Source: Acidobacteriaceae bacterium (GTDB lineage Bacteria; Acidobacteriota; Terriglobia; Terriglobales; Acidobacteriaceae). Taken from it: a stretch of DNA of 57,255 bases. Shown here piece by piece: positions 39,301-45,524 of the stretch. Location: NCBI GenBank assembly GCA_003151335.1, contig PLXE01000075.1, positions 1-57,255 on the forward strand, in the 5' to 3' direction. The notes beneath the pieces were generated by a model that was not told the DNA's origin, made no database searches, and saw only the letters and a program-made list of their open reading frames with translations. A program made the translations under genes and the position numbers. Position 1 is the stretch's first letter. Each line of letters begins with the position of its first letter.

Positions 39301-39747
39301 GTCCTCAGCTGGTTCTCTACGCGTTTGCCGCTGGCTTTGCAAACGTTCTTTTTCATGTCCCAAGTCGCAGTACGCTTGCTCAGACTTGGTGATGTCGGCA
39401 TCGAGCCTCGTCCACACCCTGGCAAGGTCTTGCGGGGTCAGTTTTAACTTCAGAATGTGCTTCGCCACGACGGTGGCAAGGTCCCCAGGCGTATGCTGCG
39501 ATTTCAGAATGTGCGTGGCTACTGCTTCGGCGAGATCTTCCAGACTACGCGCCGATTTCAGAAAGTCCGCCAGCGCTGCATTGCCGAGGTCTTCTGGAAT
39601 ACGCTCCGGCTTCAGAATATCCTCCAGCACCTTGTCGGCAAGGTCCTGCGGGTGCCGCACACGGTATTCGCCGAAGATGGTGCGGAAAGGGAGCGCATGC
39701 GGATGCGCCGGATAGGTCGTCCAAGTGTCCCAACTCAAGTCCGCCAC
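36370..39747 (-). CDS. Giant polytopic patatin-like phospholipase with N-terminal 19-residue repeats
   Basis: 1125 residues. The patatin acyl-hydrolase is split: CLSGGGIRSASFSLGILEGL (about residue 190, oxyanion Gly-rich loop) and LSTVSGGGYIGSW (nucleophile Ser) lie before a block of about eight to ten membrane helices (about 300-730). The catalytic Asp in LSDGGHFENLGLYE is near residue 940. The N-terminal 115 residues carry about five degenerate 19-residue helical repeats (PEDLGNAALADFLKSARS, LEDLAEAVATHILKSQHT and PGDLATVVAKHILKLKLT), followed by a coiled coil. Patatins hydrolyse membrane lipids; this membrane-embedded form is far larger than typical bacterial ones. The start is GTG at 39747. 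Confidence 0.85.
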   Translation of the reverse strand: MADLSWDTWTTYPAHPHALPFRTIFGEYRVRHPQDLADKVLEDILKPERIPEDLGNAALADFLKSARSLEDLAEAVATHILKSQHTPGDLATVVAKHILKLKLTPQDLARVWTRLDADITKSEQAYCDLGHEKERLQSQRQTRREPAEDLKKKLAEAYQRVLLAESRCQFQDEPLKSILYAMEGTAVCLSGGGIRSASFSLGILEGLARFSRRAACAEKQRPLLDTLDYLSTVSGGGYIGSWLMAWSQRSDYRQVIDHLAAPAPTSGDPEPQPIRHLREYTSYLSPRYGFTLDTLTLLSIVMRNMMLNWLILVPLVVALFCLPQFLYDFSYGWAFESAHSGQAWFVVVMALAVMGVVIASATAVWRMARPTYQLGTTGSQTEGSTSVELWFFALPILLSAWLVGEASARAYVSNALHGWSVLHLTLWLMAYTALPPLSMAAVRASLLWHNDGEQLPNPFRKHEGSGQVHWGRLVWSFVAPLIVAALAALLLAECALRVGGRLVETGRWHPVIGQNFVVLVVPIVLVVMMLGSTVLTGLLTQIEREEEREWWARAGGLLFSCLLCWLALNSVAFFAKDWLHFMSASILGAAGLGAGYIGSAAGLSAATSSGLKRVKAEQLTTFEKFLNKHELIAPVASGIALLCLALMLAALTSWLRVQLHDRLMAVVLSPESSILQHSLLRYLGMTVHVGKKALWVGTVDQLKVDALATFVVFAAVCLLALFANMFININTFSLHGMYRMRLTRSYLGASNFARHPDAFTNFDSSDNMYEADMARADAPLHIINTALNVVATRNMAWQQRKAEPFTFSPISVGGWRLGYLPTKDYGGSKGVTVGTAMAISGAAFNPNMGYNSSPLVTLLMTFFNARLGWWLPNPIWPQLRKWPADSKKKRSYLARNGPKWALMPLLNEALGNTDDSYKWVELSDGGHFENLGLYEMVLRRCRYIMVVDADADSEFQFEDLGNAIRKIEIDLGIPITFPDFPEGLPMEKGVKPLNSYCVRGTIQYDCIDSHAPQGELLFIKPMLNGSEPPDIRAYASSHQTFPHEATSNQFFNEAQFESYRHLGSWMISSYFENAPKNVPPAPVGCDIATFFTRVASVRNSSPSAGKNPAATAGSANPPTLPAGEV

Positions 39748-39999
39748 CTCTCAAAATGGGTTGCCATTGCGGCCAACAACTGCCCGGTCCCTGAAACTGG
39801 ATTCATGTTTACCATAGGTCAGAAACAGGGTCGTGGGCCGTATGGTCAAGAAACTCATCTTCGCTTCCGAGAAGTTTACAAGACCGGAGGCTCATGCCGC
39901 TTCCCGCTCATAGTACTTCAGCAGACCATCCAGTCATTCCCTGCAACGCACAATTCCTGTCCCCCGCTCGCCCTTCAGTCCTTCGGTTGAAGGCGCCCA
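39748..39999. other. Intergenic region without recognised content
   Basis: These 252 bp separate the patatin start from the end of the ArsR gene. I see no convincing gene, hairpin terminator or known repeat; the region should hold the patatin promoter. Confidence 0.4.
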
Positions 40000-40347
40000 T
40001 CACTCTTCGACGAACGACTTTAGCCTAGACAGCGCCTGGTCCCACTGCTCGGAGACGGAATCGAGGTATTCCTTGATTCCTTCGATTGGCTGCGGAACGA
40101 ATTCGAATCGGCTCTCGCGCCCCTTACGGACGCTGCGCACGATTCCTACACTCTCCAACACCCGAAGATGCTTGGTGATCGCCTGCCGGGTCAGCTTGGA
40201 ACCCTGCGTTAGCTGAGAGATCGAATAACGCTGCCCGCCACAGAGCTTCGCCACCAGCGATAGCCGCGTTTCGTCGCCCAGCGCGGCAAACACCGGTGCA
40301 CGGGTCCGCCGTTTGGCGACCATGCGGCTACGACCTTGGTGCGACAT
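40000..40347 (-). CDS. ArsR-family transcriptional regulator
   Basis: This 115-residue winged helix-turn-helix protein (or 107 residues from ATG 40323) has VFAALGDETRLSLVAKLCGG, then SISQLTQGSKLTRQAITKHL (recognition helix) and the wing VRSVRKGRESRF. No metal-binding Cys pair is present, so it belongs to the metal-independent ArsR group commonly encoded with AHSA1/SRPBCC proteins. It overlaps the AHSA1 gene by 20 bp if the first ATG is used, or follows it by 4 bp if the second is used; co-transcription is likely. Confidence 0.88.
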   Translation of the reverse strand: MSHQGRSRMVAKRRTRAPVFAALGDETRLSLVAKLCGGQRYSISQLTQGSKLTRQAITKHLRVLESVGIVRSVRKGRESRFEFVPQPIEGIKEYLDSVSEQWDQALSRLKSFVEE

Positions 40348-40780
40348 GCTTCTCGATGTTCTTCATTTGCTCTGTCCAACCGCCCTCATTCCTGCGGAAC
40401 GCTTCGGCACGGCGGTCGCTGGGGACCTTGTCGAAGCCGGACTCCGTGAGTACAAGCAGGGTGCCGCTTGTGGTCTTCTCCAGCCTGAATTCGACGAGGG
40501 TGGGCGTCTCCTTCGAATAATCTGTTTTGGGATCGACGGAATAAGGATGCCAGGTAAACGAAAAGAGCCGTTCGGGCTCCATTTTCTGCACGACAGCCTC
40601 CCATTTCAAGTGCTCGTAGCCAGGATGGGTAATCTGGCCACGCGAGACCTGGCCCGGTACGAATGGGCCCTCCAGTCTTACGCGAAACCACTCGCCAAAC
40701 TCGCGGTAATCCGTCAGCGCACGCCAGACCCGCGAAACCGACGCCTTGAGTTCAATGCGCTTCTCAATACGGTCATTCAT
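40328..40780 (-). CDS. SRPBCC / AHSA1-domain protein
   Basis: This 150-residue START-like protein has the AHSA1 pattern: RIELKASVSRVWRALTDYRE at the N-terminus, FVPGQVSRGQITHPGY in the middle and LTESGFDKVPSDRRAEAFRR before the last helix (GGWTEQMKNIEKHV). Such proteins bind hydrophobic ligands and are regularly encoded next to ArsR regulators; the ligand is not known. ATG 40780 was chosen because GGAGG lies nine bases upstream; the TTG at 40789 would sit directly on that site. Confidence 0.87.
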   Translation of the reverse strand: MNDRIEKRIELKASVSRVWRALTDYREFGEWFRVRLEGPFVPGQVSRGQITHPGYEHLKWEAVVQKMEPERLFSFTWHPYSVDPKTDYSKETPTLVEFRLEKTTSGTLLVLTESGFDKVPSDRRAEAFRRNEGGWTEQMKNIEKHVAPRS

Positions 40781-40998
40781 CTTAAGCAACCTCCAGGTTG
40801 CATATTAGGTTAGGGGCGACCCAAAAAGCAACTCTATGGTTGCATTTTTAGCTGGCCCTTGGCTTCGATCGAGCTTGGATCTCTGCGCCCTCCCTTTTTC
40901 ATCAAACTGAAACAACACCCAGCGGCTACGACTTGCTCCTCAAGCAGCATGGCTTCTAGAATCGCTGGTTGCATCGAACCAGTACCTGGAGGCAAGAA

Positions 40999-41484
40999 AT
41001 GGCAAACCTGAACATCGGCGATGAAGTGCCGGATTTCGAACTGCCGGCGGTCTTGGGCAATATCAAGCAGCAATTCAAGCTGAGCGATTACCGCGGAAAG
41101 AAGAACGTGGTCCTGGCTTTCTACCCTGCCGATTGGACGCCGGTGTGCGCCTCGCAATTGCCCTCTCTGAGCGCGGAAACGGAGAGGTTCGCCGGCTACG
41201 ACGCCCAGGTCGTGGCCATCAGCGCCGACTCCATTCCCAGCCACACTGCCTGGCAGAAGAAAGAGATCGGCACCATGAGCTTTCCTATGGCCAGCGATTT
41301 TTATCCGCACGGAGCAGTGGCCAAAATTTTCGGGATTCAGCGCGAGGGAGATCCGCTCCCCGGGGTCAATGAGCGCGCCGTATTCATCGTGGACAAAAAT
41401 GGCAAGCTGGCCTTCGCCAAGATTTATCCCCTCGGCCAGATACCCAGCAATGAGGACATATTTGAAGTGTTGAAAAAGCTGTAG
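40999..41484 (+). CDS. Peroxiredoxin (AhpC/TSA family, 1-Cys type)
   Basis: This 161-residue thioredoxin-fold peroxidase has DEVPDFELPAVLG at the start, the peroxidatic Cys50 in FYPADWTPVCASQLP and the ERAVFIVDKNGKLAFAKIYP strand pair. Cys50 is the only Cys in the protein, so the resolving thiol must come from another molecule. It is most like the peroxiredoxins annotated as AhpC/TSA redoxin-domain proteins. ATG 40999 was chosen behind GGAGG (CTGGAGGCAAGAA). It stands alone on the plus strand. Confidence 0.9.
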   Translation: MANLNIGDEVPDFELPAVLGNIKQQFKLSDYRGKKNVVLAFYPADWTPVCASQLPSLSAETERFAGYDAQVVAISADSIPSHTAWQKKEIGTMSFPMASDFYPHGAVAKIFGIQREGDPLPGVNERAVFIVDKNGKLAFAKIYPLGQIPSNEDIFEVLKKL

Positions 41485-41563
41485 ATGGCTTTCAGCATTG
41501 ATGTAGTGGACAACTATGGCGCCTCCCTAAGGTGAGATTCAGAAGCGCAGGTATTTCTTCCAC

Positions 41564-41693
41564 GTGTCATCCTGAGCGAGGAGCGAAGCGACGAGTCGAA
41601 GGAACCCTATAGCTACCACAAACATTGGCTCAGCTATAGGGGTGCTTCGACTCGCGTTCGCTAGCCCCGGCGAACACTCGCTCAGCATGACAC
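41564..41693. repeat. Two-armed REP palindrome
   Basis: A 130-bp inverted repeat of the same family as 23315-23449: GTGTCATCCTGAGCGAG at the left faces CTCGCTCAGCATGACAC at the right, with inner arms GAGTCGAAGGAACCCTATAG and CTATAGGGGTGCTTCGACTC. It separates the convergent peroxiredoxin and TetR genes. Confidence 0.8.
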
Positions 41694-41740
41694 TCTTGCT
41701 ATCGCGGACGCTCGGCCCTGGCCCTACCCGGCTGTGCAGC

Positions 41741-42409
41741 TCAGCAGATGCTGGTCGTTTGCTCGTTGACTACTTTCGGCGACTGCGCCTGCTCCTCACG
41801 GAAGCCCGAGACCAGGATTTCCAGGACCTTTCTGACATCGTCAAAATTGTAATTGGCGACAAACTCAGACCGTTTCGCCACCACTTGGTCGCGCAACAGG
41901 CCTTCCGTCATCCCGATGAAGGCGGCGCGCACCGCTTGCAGGTTCACATCCGAGCGGACCTGGCCGCGCTCCCTCATCTCGCTCAGGATTCCGTCCACCA
42001 CCTCGGCAAACCGGTGATATCCCTGGCTCAGCAGCACATCCCGGTTGTCTTTGCGCACACGCCAAGCCTCGAGCAGCATGATTTCCTTCAGCTCGCAATC
42101 ATTGTCCAGTTCCACCGCAATGGCCTCCAGCGCTCCGAAGAGCCTTTGCGAAAGCGAGGCATTCTTTTGGGCCATTTGCACACGCTCGGCAATCGTCGCC
42201 CAACCGCGATCGAGAATAGCAGCCAACAGACCTTGCTTGCTGCCGAAATGCTTCATCATCTGCGATTCGCTGGTGCCGGCTTCGCGGGAAATGGCCACCG
42301 TGCTGGTGTTTTCGTAGCCGTTGCGCGCGAACAAGCGCTTGCCCGCCATCAGAATGCGCTCGCGGGAAGACAGGGGAGGCATGGACTCTGCCGTAGTTTT
42401 GTCGGGCAT
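41741..42409 (-). CDS. TetR-family transcriptional regulator
   Basis: The 222-residue protein has an N-terminal TetR helix-turn-helix (residues 15-62, RILMAGKRLFARNGYENTST then AISREAGTSESQMMKHFGSK) and a C-terminal ligand-binding helical domain with no recognised specificity. The ATG is at 42409. It lies between the peroxiredoxin (convergent) and the DsbA-like gene terminator, and its target is not evident. Confidence 0.87.
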   Translation of the reverse strand: MPDKTTAESMPPLSSRERILMAGKRLFARNGYENTSTVAISREAGTSESQMMKHFGSKQGLLAAILDRGWATIAERVQMAQKNASLSQRLFGALEAIAVELDNDCELKEIMLLEAWRVRKDNRDVLLSQGYHRFAEVVDGILSEMRERGQVRSDVNLQAVRAAFIGMTEGLLRDQVVAKRSEFVANYNFDDVRKVLEILVSGFREEQAQSPKVVNEQTTSIC

Positions 42410-42490
42410 AGGGATTCGATCATAGCAACCCGATGGGGGACTCAGAGTTCCGTCGCCGTCCTGGAGTAGCCGGAACTTGCGACCCTAAAG

Positions 42491-42517
42491 AAAAAAGCTC
42501 GCCATCGCGGCGAGCTT
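42491..42517 (-). terminator. Rho-independent terminator of the DsbA-like gene
   Basis: A perfect 9-bp stem (42495-42503 with 42509-42517, AAGCTCGCC, loop of five) is followed on the minus strand by a run of T (42491-42496). It lies 27 bp past the stop codon at 42544. Confidence 0.88.
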
Positions 42518-42543
42518 CCCGGCGCCACGCAATCATTAAATGA

Positions 42544-43197
42544 TTACGGAGCGTGCCCAGCCTTATGGGTGTTGGCCGTCTTCTTCACCGCCGGGCTGCT
42601 CCCGGTTTCCTTGATCACCTGCTCAATCAGTTGATAGAGCTTGGTCCGGTCCACGACTTCGATGAAGGGCTGCCCGCGCACCGTATCGCTCACGATGTAG
42701 ATGGTGGGAGTGTGATCGAGAGGAATGCGCTGCCCCAGTTGATAATCAGCCTTGACTTTGGCGGCGAGCTCTCCGTTCGTATCCATCACGAACGGCAGTG
42801 CAACTTTGTGCTCGTCGGCAAATCGCTCGGTCATGCCGCGCAGATTCTGCTTGGTAATTTGCAGCTGGTTCTGAAAGATGTACGAACGATAATCGTCGCC
42901 CAGCTTCGCCGATTTCGTGTCGAAGAAGCGGGCATTCACCGCGGCATCAAATGACCAGGGGTGCATGGGCAGAGGAAAATCACGCTGCACCAGCGGGATG
43001 TTGTATTGCTTGGCCGCCTCATGCAGCAGCGGCGCTGCCCGGGCGCAGTCGGGGCATTCCAGATCTTCAAAAACGATGATGGCGACCTTGGCTCCCTTGG
43101 GAGGCCGCAGCATGGAGGTGTCGGCGCCCCAGGCTGCCATGCTGCCCAACAGCACAGTCGCAATCAAAGCGAACTGCCGAATCAGAGTACGTTTCAT
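42544..43197 (-). CDS. Periplasmic DsbA/DsbG-type thioredoxin-fold protein
   Basis: The 217-residue product has a signal peptide (residues 1-24, ending AAWGA) and a DsbA-like fold with the active site CPDC (Cys48, Cys51) in FEDLECPDCARAAP. The cis-Pro loop is in PLDHTPTIYIV. It resembles the thioredoxin_4/DsbA family that oxidises or isomerises disulfides, or supplies vitamin K epoxide reductase systems. The start is ATG 43197, where the signal peptide begins; the frame is open upstream without support. A strong terminator follows. Confidence 0.85.
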   Translation of the reverse strand: MKRTLIRQFALIATVLLGSMAAWGADTSMLRPPKGAKVAIIVFEDLECPDCARAAPLLHEAAKQYNIPLVQRDFPLPMHPWSFDAAVNARFFDTKSAKLGDDYRSYIFQNQLQITKQNLRGMTERFADEHKVALPFVMDTNGELAAKVKADYQLGQRIPLDHTPTIYIVSDTVRGQPFIEVVDRTKLYQLIEQVIKETGSSPAVKKTANTHKAGHAP

Positions 43198-43432
43198 TCC
43201 AGCTTTTTCCTCATGTTGCCCCGAACCGGCGGCAAACGTTAGACGATTTCCTGTCGCTATAGTAACGGATAGCGGACTCGCGAGTCTCGCCTTGATCTGC
43301 AGCCGTTCTCGCCGCTGCGGTTTAGGTGAGCCGGTTTCCACTGCTCACTTGCCTATACTGGGTACTGCTTCAGTCCCAGTTTCAAAAGAACCGAAAATGA
43401 ACTAGCATAGCCATTTTAGGCGTCACACCATC

Positions 43433-43930
43433 ATGCCAAAAGAACGGCAGTTGATCGCCCAGCCCGGCCGCAGCATTGTGGTGCAGGGCCTGTCCTTCGT
43501 CGAGGATGTTGTTTACATCGGTCTCGGCGTTCTGCTTACGATTGCTTCGGTCACGCTGCTATGGGTTGCCGCGAAGACGTTTGTTCTCGCGATTGTGACG
43601 CGCCAGCTCCAGGGTCAGGTCGTCGGCCTGCTCGACCAAATCCTTCTCATCCTGCTGATCGTTGAGTTGCTGTACACGGTGCAGGTTTCGTTTCGGGCCC
43701 ACGGCTTGCTGGCCGAACCGTTCCTGGTGGTGGCGCTGATCGCCGTCATCCGCCGGATACTGGTGCTCACCGCCGAGGTCCCCAAACTTCAGGAGGCAGG
43801 CGACGTCATCTTTCGCCATACCTTGCTCGAGTTGTCTCTGCTGACGGTGATGGTCCTGGTGCTGGTGGGATCGCTGATCCTGTTGCAAAAGTATTCCCAC
43901 AAAGCCAGTGAAAGCGCGTTGGACACCTAG
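43433..43930 (+). CDS. PsiE-like (phosphate-starvation-inducible) membrane protein
   Basis: The 165-residue product has four membrane helices (about residues 22-48, 63-85, 92-112 and 131-153) and resembles the PsiE/DUF2127-like family: DQILLILLIVELLYTVQVSF followed by EPFLVVALIAVIRRILVLTAE. The family was named for phosphate starvation in E. coli but its action is unknown. It is divergent from the DsbA-like gene and convergent with the TetR gene at 44025. Confidence 0.82.
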   Translation: MPKERQLIAQPGRSIVVQGLSFVEDVVYIGLGVLLTIASVTLLWVAAKTFVLAIVTRQLQGQVVGLLDQILLILLIVELLYTVQVSFRAHGLLAEPFLVVALIAVIRRILVLTAEVPKLQEAGDVIFRHTLLELSLLTVMVLVLVGSLILLQKYSHKASESALDT

Positions 43931-44024
43931 CCACGCTCGAAACGGACCCTTCCGAAATTGTGATTCTGCAACCTCGCCCAAGGACCGGGGCGCAACCTGG
44001 GGCACCAGGCAGTTGCGGTGAAAC

Positions 44025-44702
44025 TCACTTGCCGGAGAACAAGTATCCCGCCAGCATCTTCTTCGTCTCGCCGATGACGACATCGCGCTCCTCGCGGGTG
44101 GGCTGCTCGTAGGCGTAAGCAATGAGGCGCTCGCCGCCCTCGCTGGCCACGTTCAGCGTGAGCTCGAGCTCGGGCGTAAAGCGGAAGCGCAGGCGCTCGA
44201 CCATGAAGGTGGTGAGCATGGCGGGAAGACCGGTGCGGGGCGAGGCCTGGCGTGCCTTGGTGGCGGCGCTGATGTGGCGCCCGAAAGAGATGGTGCGGAA
44301 GTCGGGATGGGCGTCGAGATACAGGACGTAGGCGTCGATCATGCGATCGAGCACCACGCTGGGATCTCCGCCGAAGGCGGACAGATGCTGGCGTTGCTGC
44401 AACAGCGGCCGCATGACGTCCTTATCCACCATAGAGCGAAATTGCAGGACGTGGCCGACGGCAATGGCGTCGATGATGGACTGCCCGTCAGGGAAGAAGC
44501 GGTAAACCGCGCCAACCGAGAGCCCGGGTTCGGACGCAATGCGCCTGGTGGTAACGTCCTCGAGCGGCATTTGGGTGAGCAGCGAGCTGGCCGCGTCCAG
44601 AATGCGTGCCACGGTGCGAAGGCTGCGGTCCTGGGCGGGCTGGCGGCGATTCGCCGCGATAGCCGCACCGACCAGGGAATCAATGGAAGGTTGGTTAGAC
44701 AT
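44025..44702 (-). CDS. TetR-family regulator (paralogue of 49936-50637)
   Basis: The 225-residue protein has the helix-turn-helix RILDAASSLLTQMPLEDVTT then RIASEPGLSVGAVYRFFPDG, and a C-terminal domain of the TetR_C type with LYLDAHPDFRTISFGRHIS and GERLIAYAYEQPTREERD. The gene at 49936 on the other strand shares these segments almost word for word, so the two are paralogues that flank the STAND/hpnH segment in inverted orientation. The ATG is at 44702. Confidence 0.87.
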   Translation of the reverse strand: MSNQPSIDSLVGAAIAANRRQPAQDRSLRTVARILDAASSLLTQMPLEDVTTRRIASEPGLSVGAVYRFFPDGQSIIDAIAVGHVLQFRSMVDKDVMRPLLQQRQHLSAFGGDPSVVLDRMIDAYVLYLDAHPDFRTISFGRHISAATKARQASPRTGLPAMLTTFMVERLRFRFTPELELTLNVASEGGERLIAYAYEQPTREERDVVIGETKKMLAGYLFSGK

Positions 44703-44785
44703 GGCTTCACAGGCTGCTGAAAAACTCGAACAGCGCACGGTTTGTGTCAGGGCACGACTTCAGTCGTGCCGATAAGTAGTTTGTT

Positions 44786-44880
44786 TTTGTCATCCCGAGC
44801 GGGCGAACAGGGATCCCCAACGAGCGCCGTTTTTGCGCTTGTTGGGGTAAAGTTCAGCCCGCGAGGGATCTGCTTTTCCG
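44786..44880. repeat. REP hairpin of the CCCCAACGAGCGC family
   Basis: A 13-bp stem with one mismatch (44815-44827 with 44835-44847: CCCCAACGAGCGC and GCGCTTGTTGGGG) stands within a GTCATCCCGAGC / GAGGGATCTGC repeat. A related, longer hairpin is at 51658-51718. Both are beside RAYT transposase relics. Confidence 0.72.
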
Positions 44881-45027
44881 ATTTTTCCAGCAACCTCCAG
44901 AGTCGGGCGAATGCGGCGGGTGCCCCGGGGCTCGCGCTGTTCGAGACCCGGGAAGTCCGTCATCGATCACTTGCATAGTGTGCTCGCAATCACAGCACGA
45001 GGCAACCGTTGGTTCTGGCTGGGGTGG

Positions 45028-45156
45028 AAGCCGGTGAAGCGTGGTCTGGTGGAAGCGCCGGAACTGTGGCGTTGGAGCAGCTTCCGCGCCTATGCCTACC
45101 AGGAGCCAGGACTGGTTCGGGTGAACGATTGGAGCGTGCAAGAGCTGAAGCTCAGA
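45028..45156 (+). pseudogene. REP-associated tyrosine transposase (RAYT, IS200-like) relic, C-terminal part
   Basis: The frame gives KPVKRGLVEAPELWRWSSFR followed by AYAYQEPGLVRVNDW, which matches the conserved C-terminal part of Y1-type RAYT proteins (usual form NPVKRGLV.RPE.W.WSS). Everything upstream of it, including the catalytic Tyr and HUH motif, is gone or scrambled. It is preceded by the REP hairpin at 44815-44847. Confidence 0.72.
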
Positions 45157-45282
45157 AGGGCGACAACTTTTCCCCAGTCATGATACTCACCCGGGTCTCG
45201 AAAAGCGCGAGACCCGGGGCACCCGCAAATACTTGATTCGCGGCAAACGAAAAACCATGTACGGGAGACGTGGGCCACCCGC

Positions 45283-45342
45283 CTGAGTGGCCGCAAGCCA
45301 GATTTCGATCTCGCGCCGTTCTCGCCGCTGCGATTTGGGTGA
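45283..45342 (+). pseudogene. thiO 3'-end relic
   Basis: Nineteen codons plus stop read LSGRKPDFDLAPFSPLRFG, nearly identical to the last part of the intact ThiO at 3815-4900 (LRGRKPDFDLQPFSPLRFA). No upstream thiO sequence is present, so this is an isolated fragment of a second copy. Confidence 0.72.
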
Positions 45343-45524
45343 GGTTCGCCACGCAGACACAGAGAGCACGGAGCGGCTGGGAACGCCGCTGCGGGTGAAG
45401 GTCACGGAATATCCCACCCAAGCGAAACCGGCTTCGGTGAGCACCCTCATCATGATAGGCTGGGCCTCAGCCCGAGTTTGCGTGGAAGACGCGCCACTAT
45501 AGAAGGCGATGACATGAGGGATCT

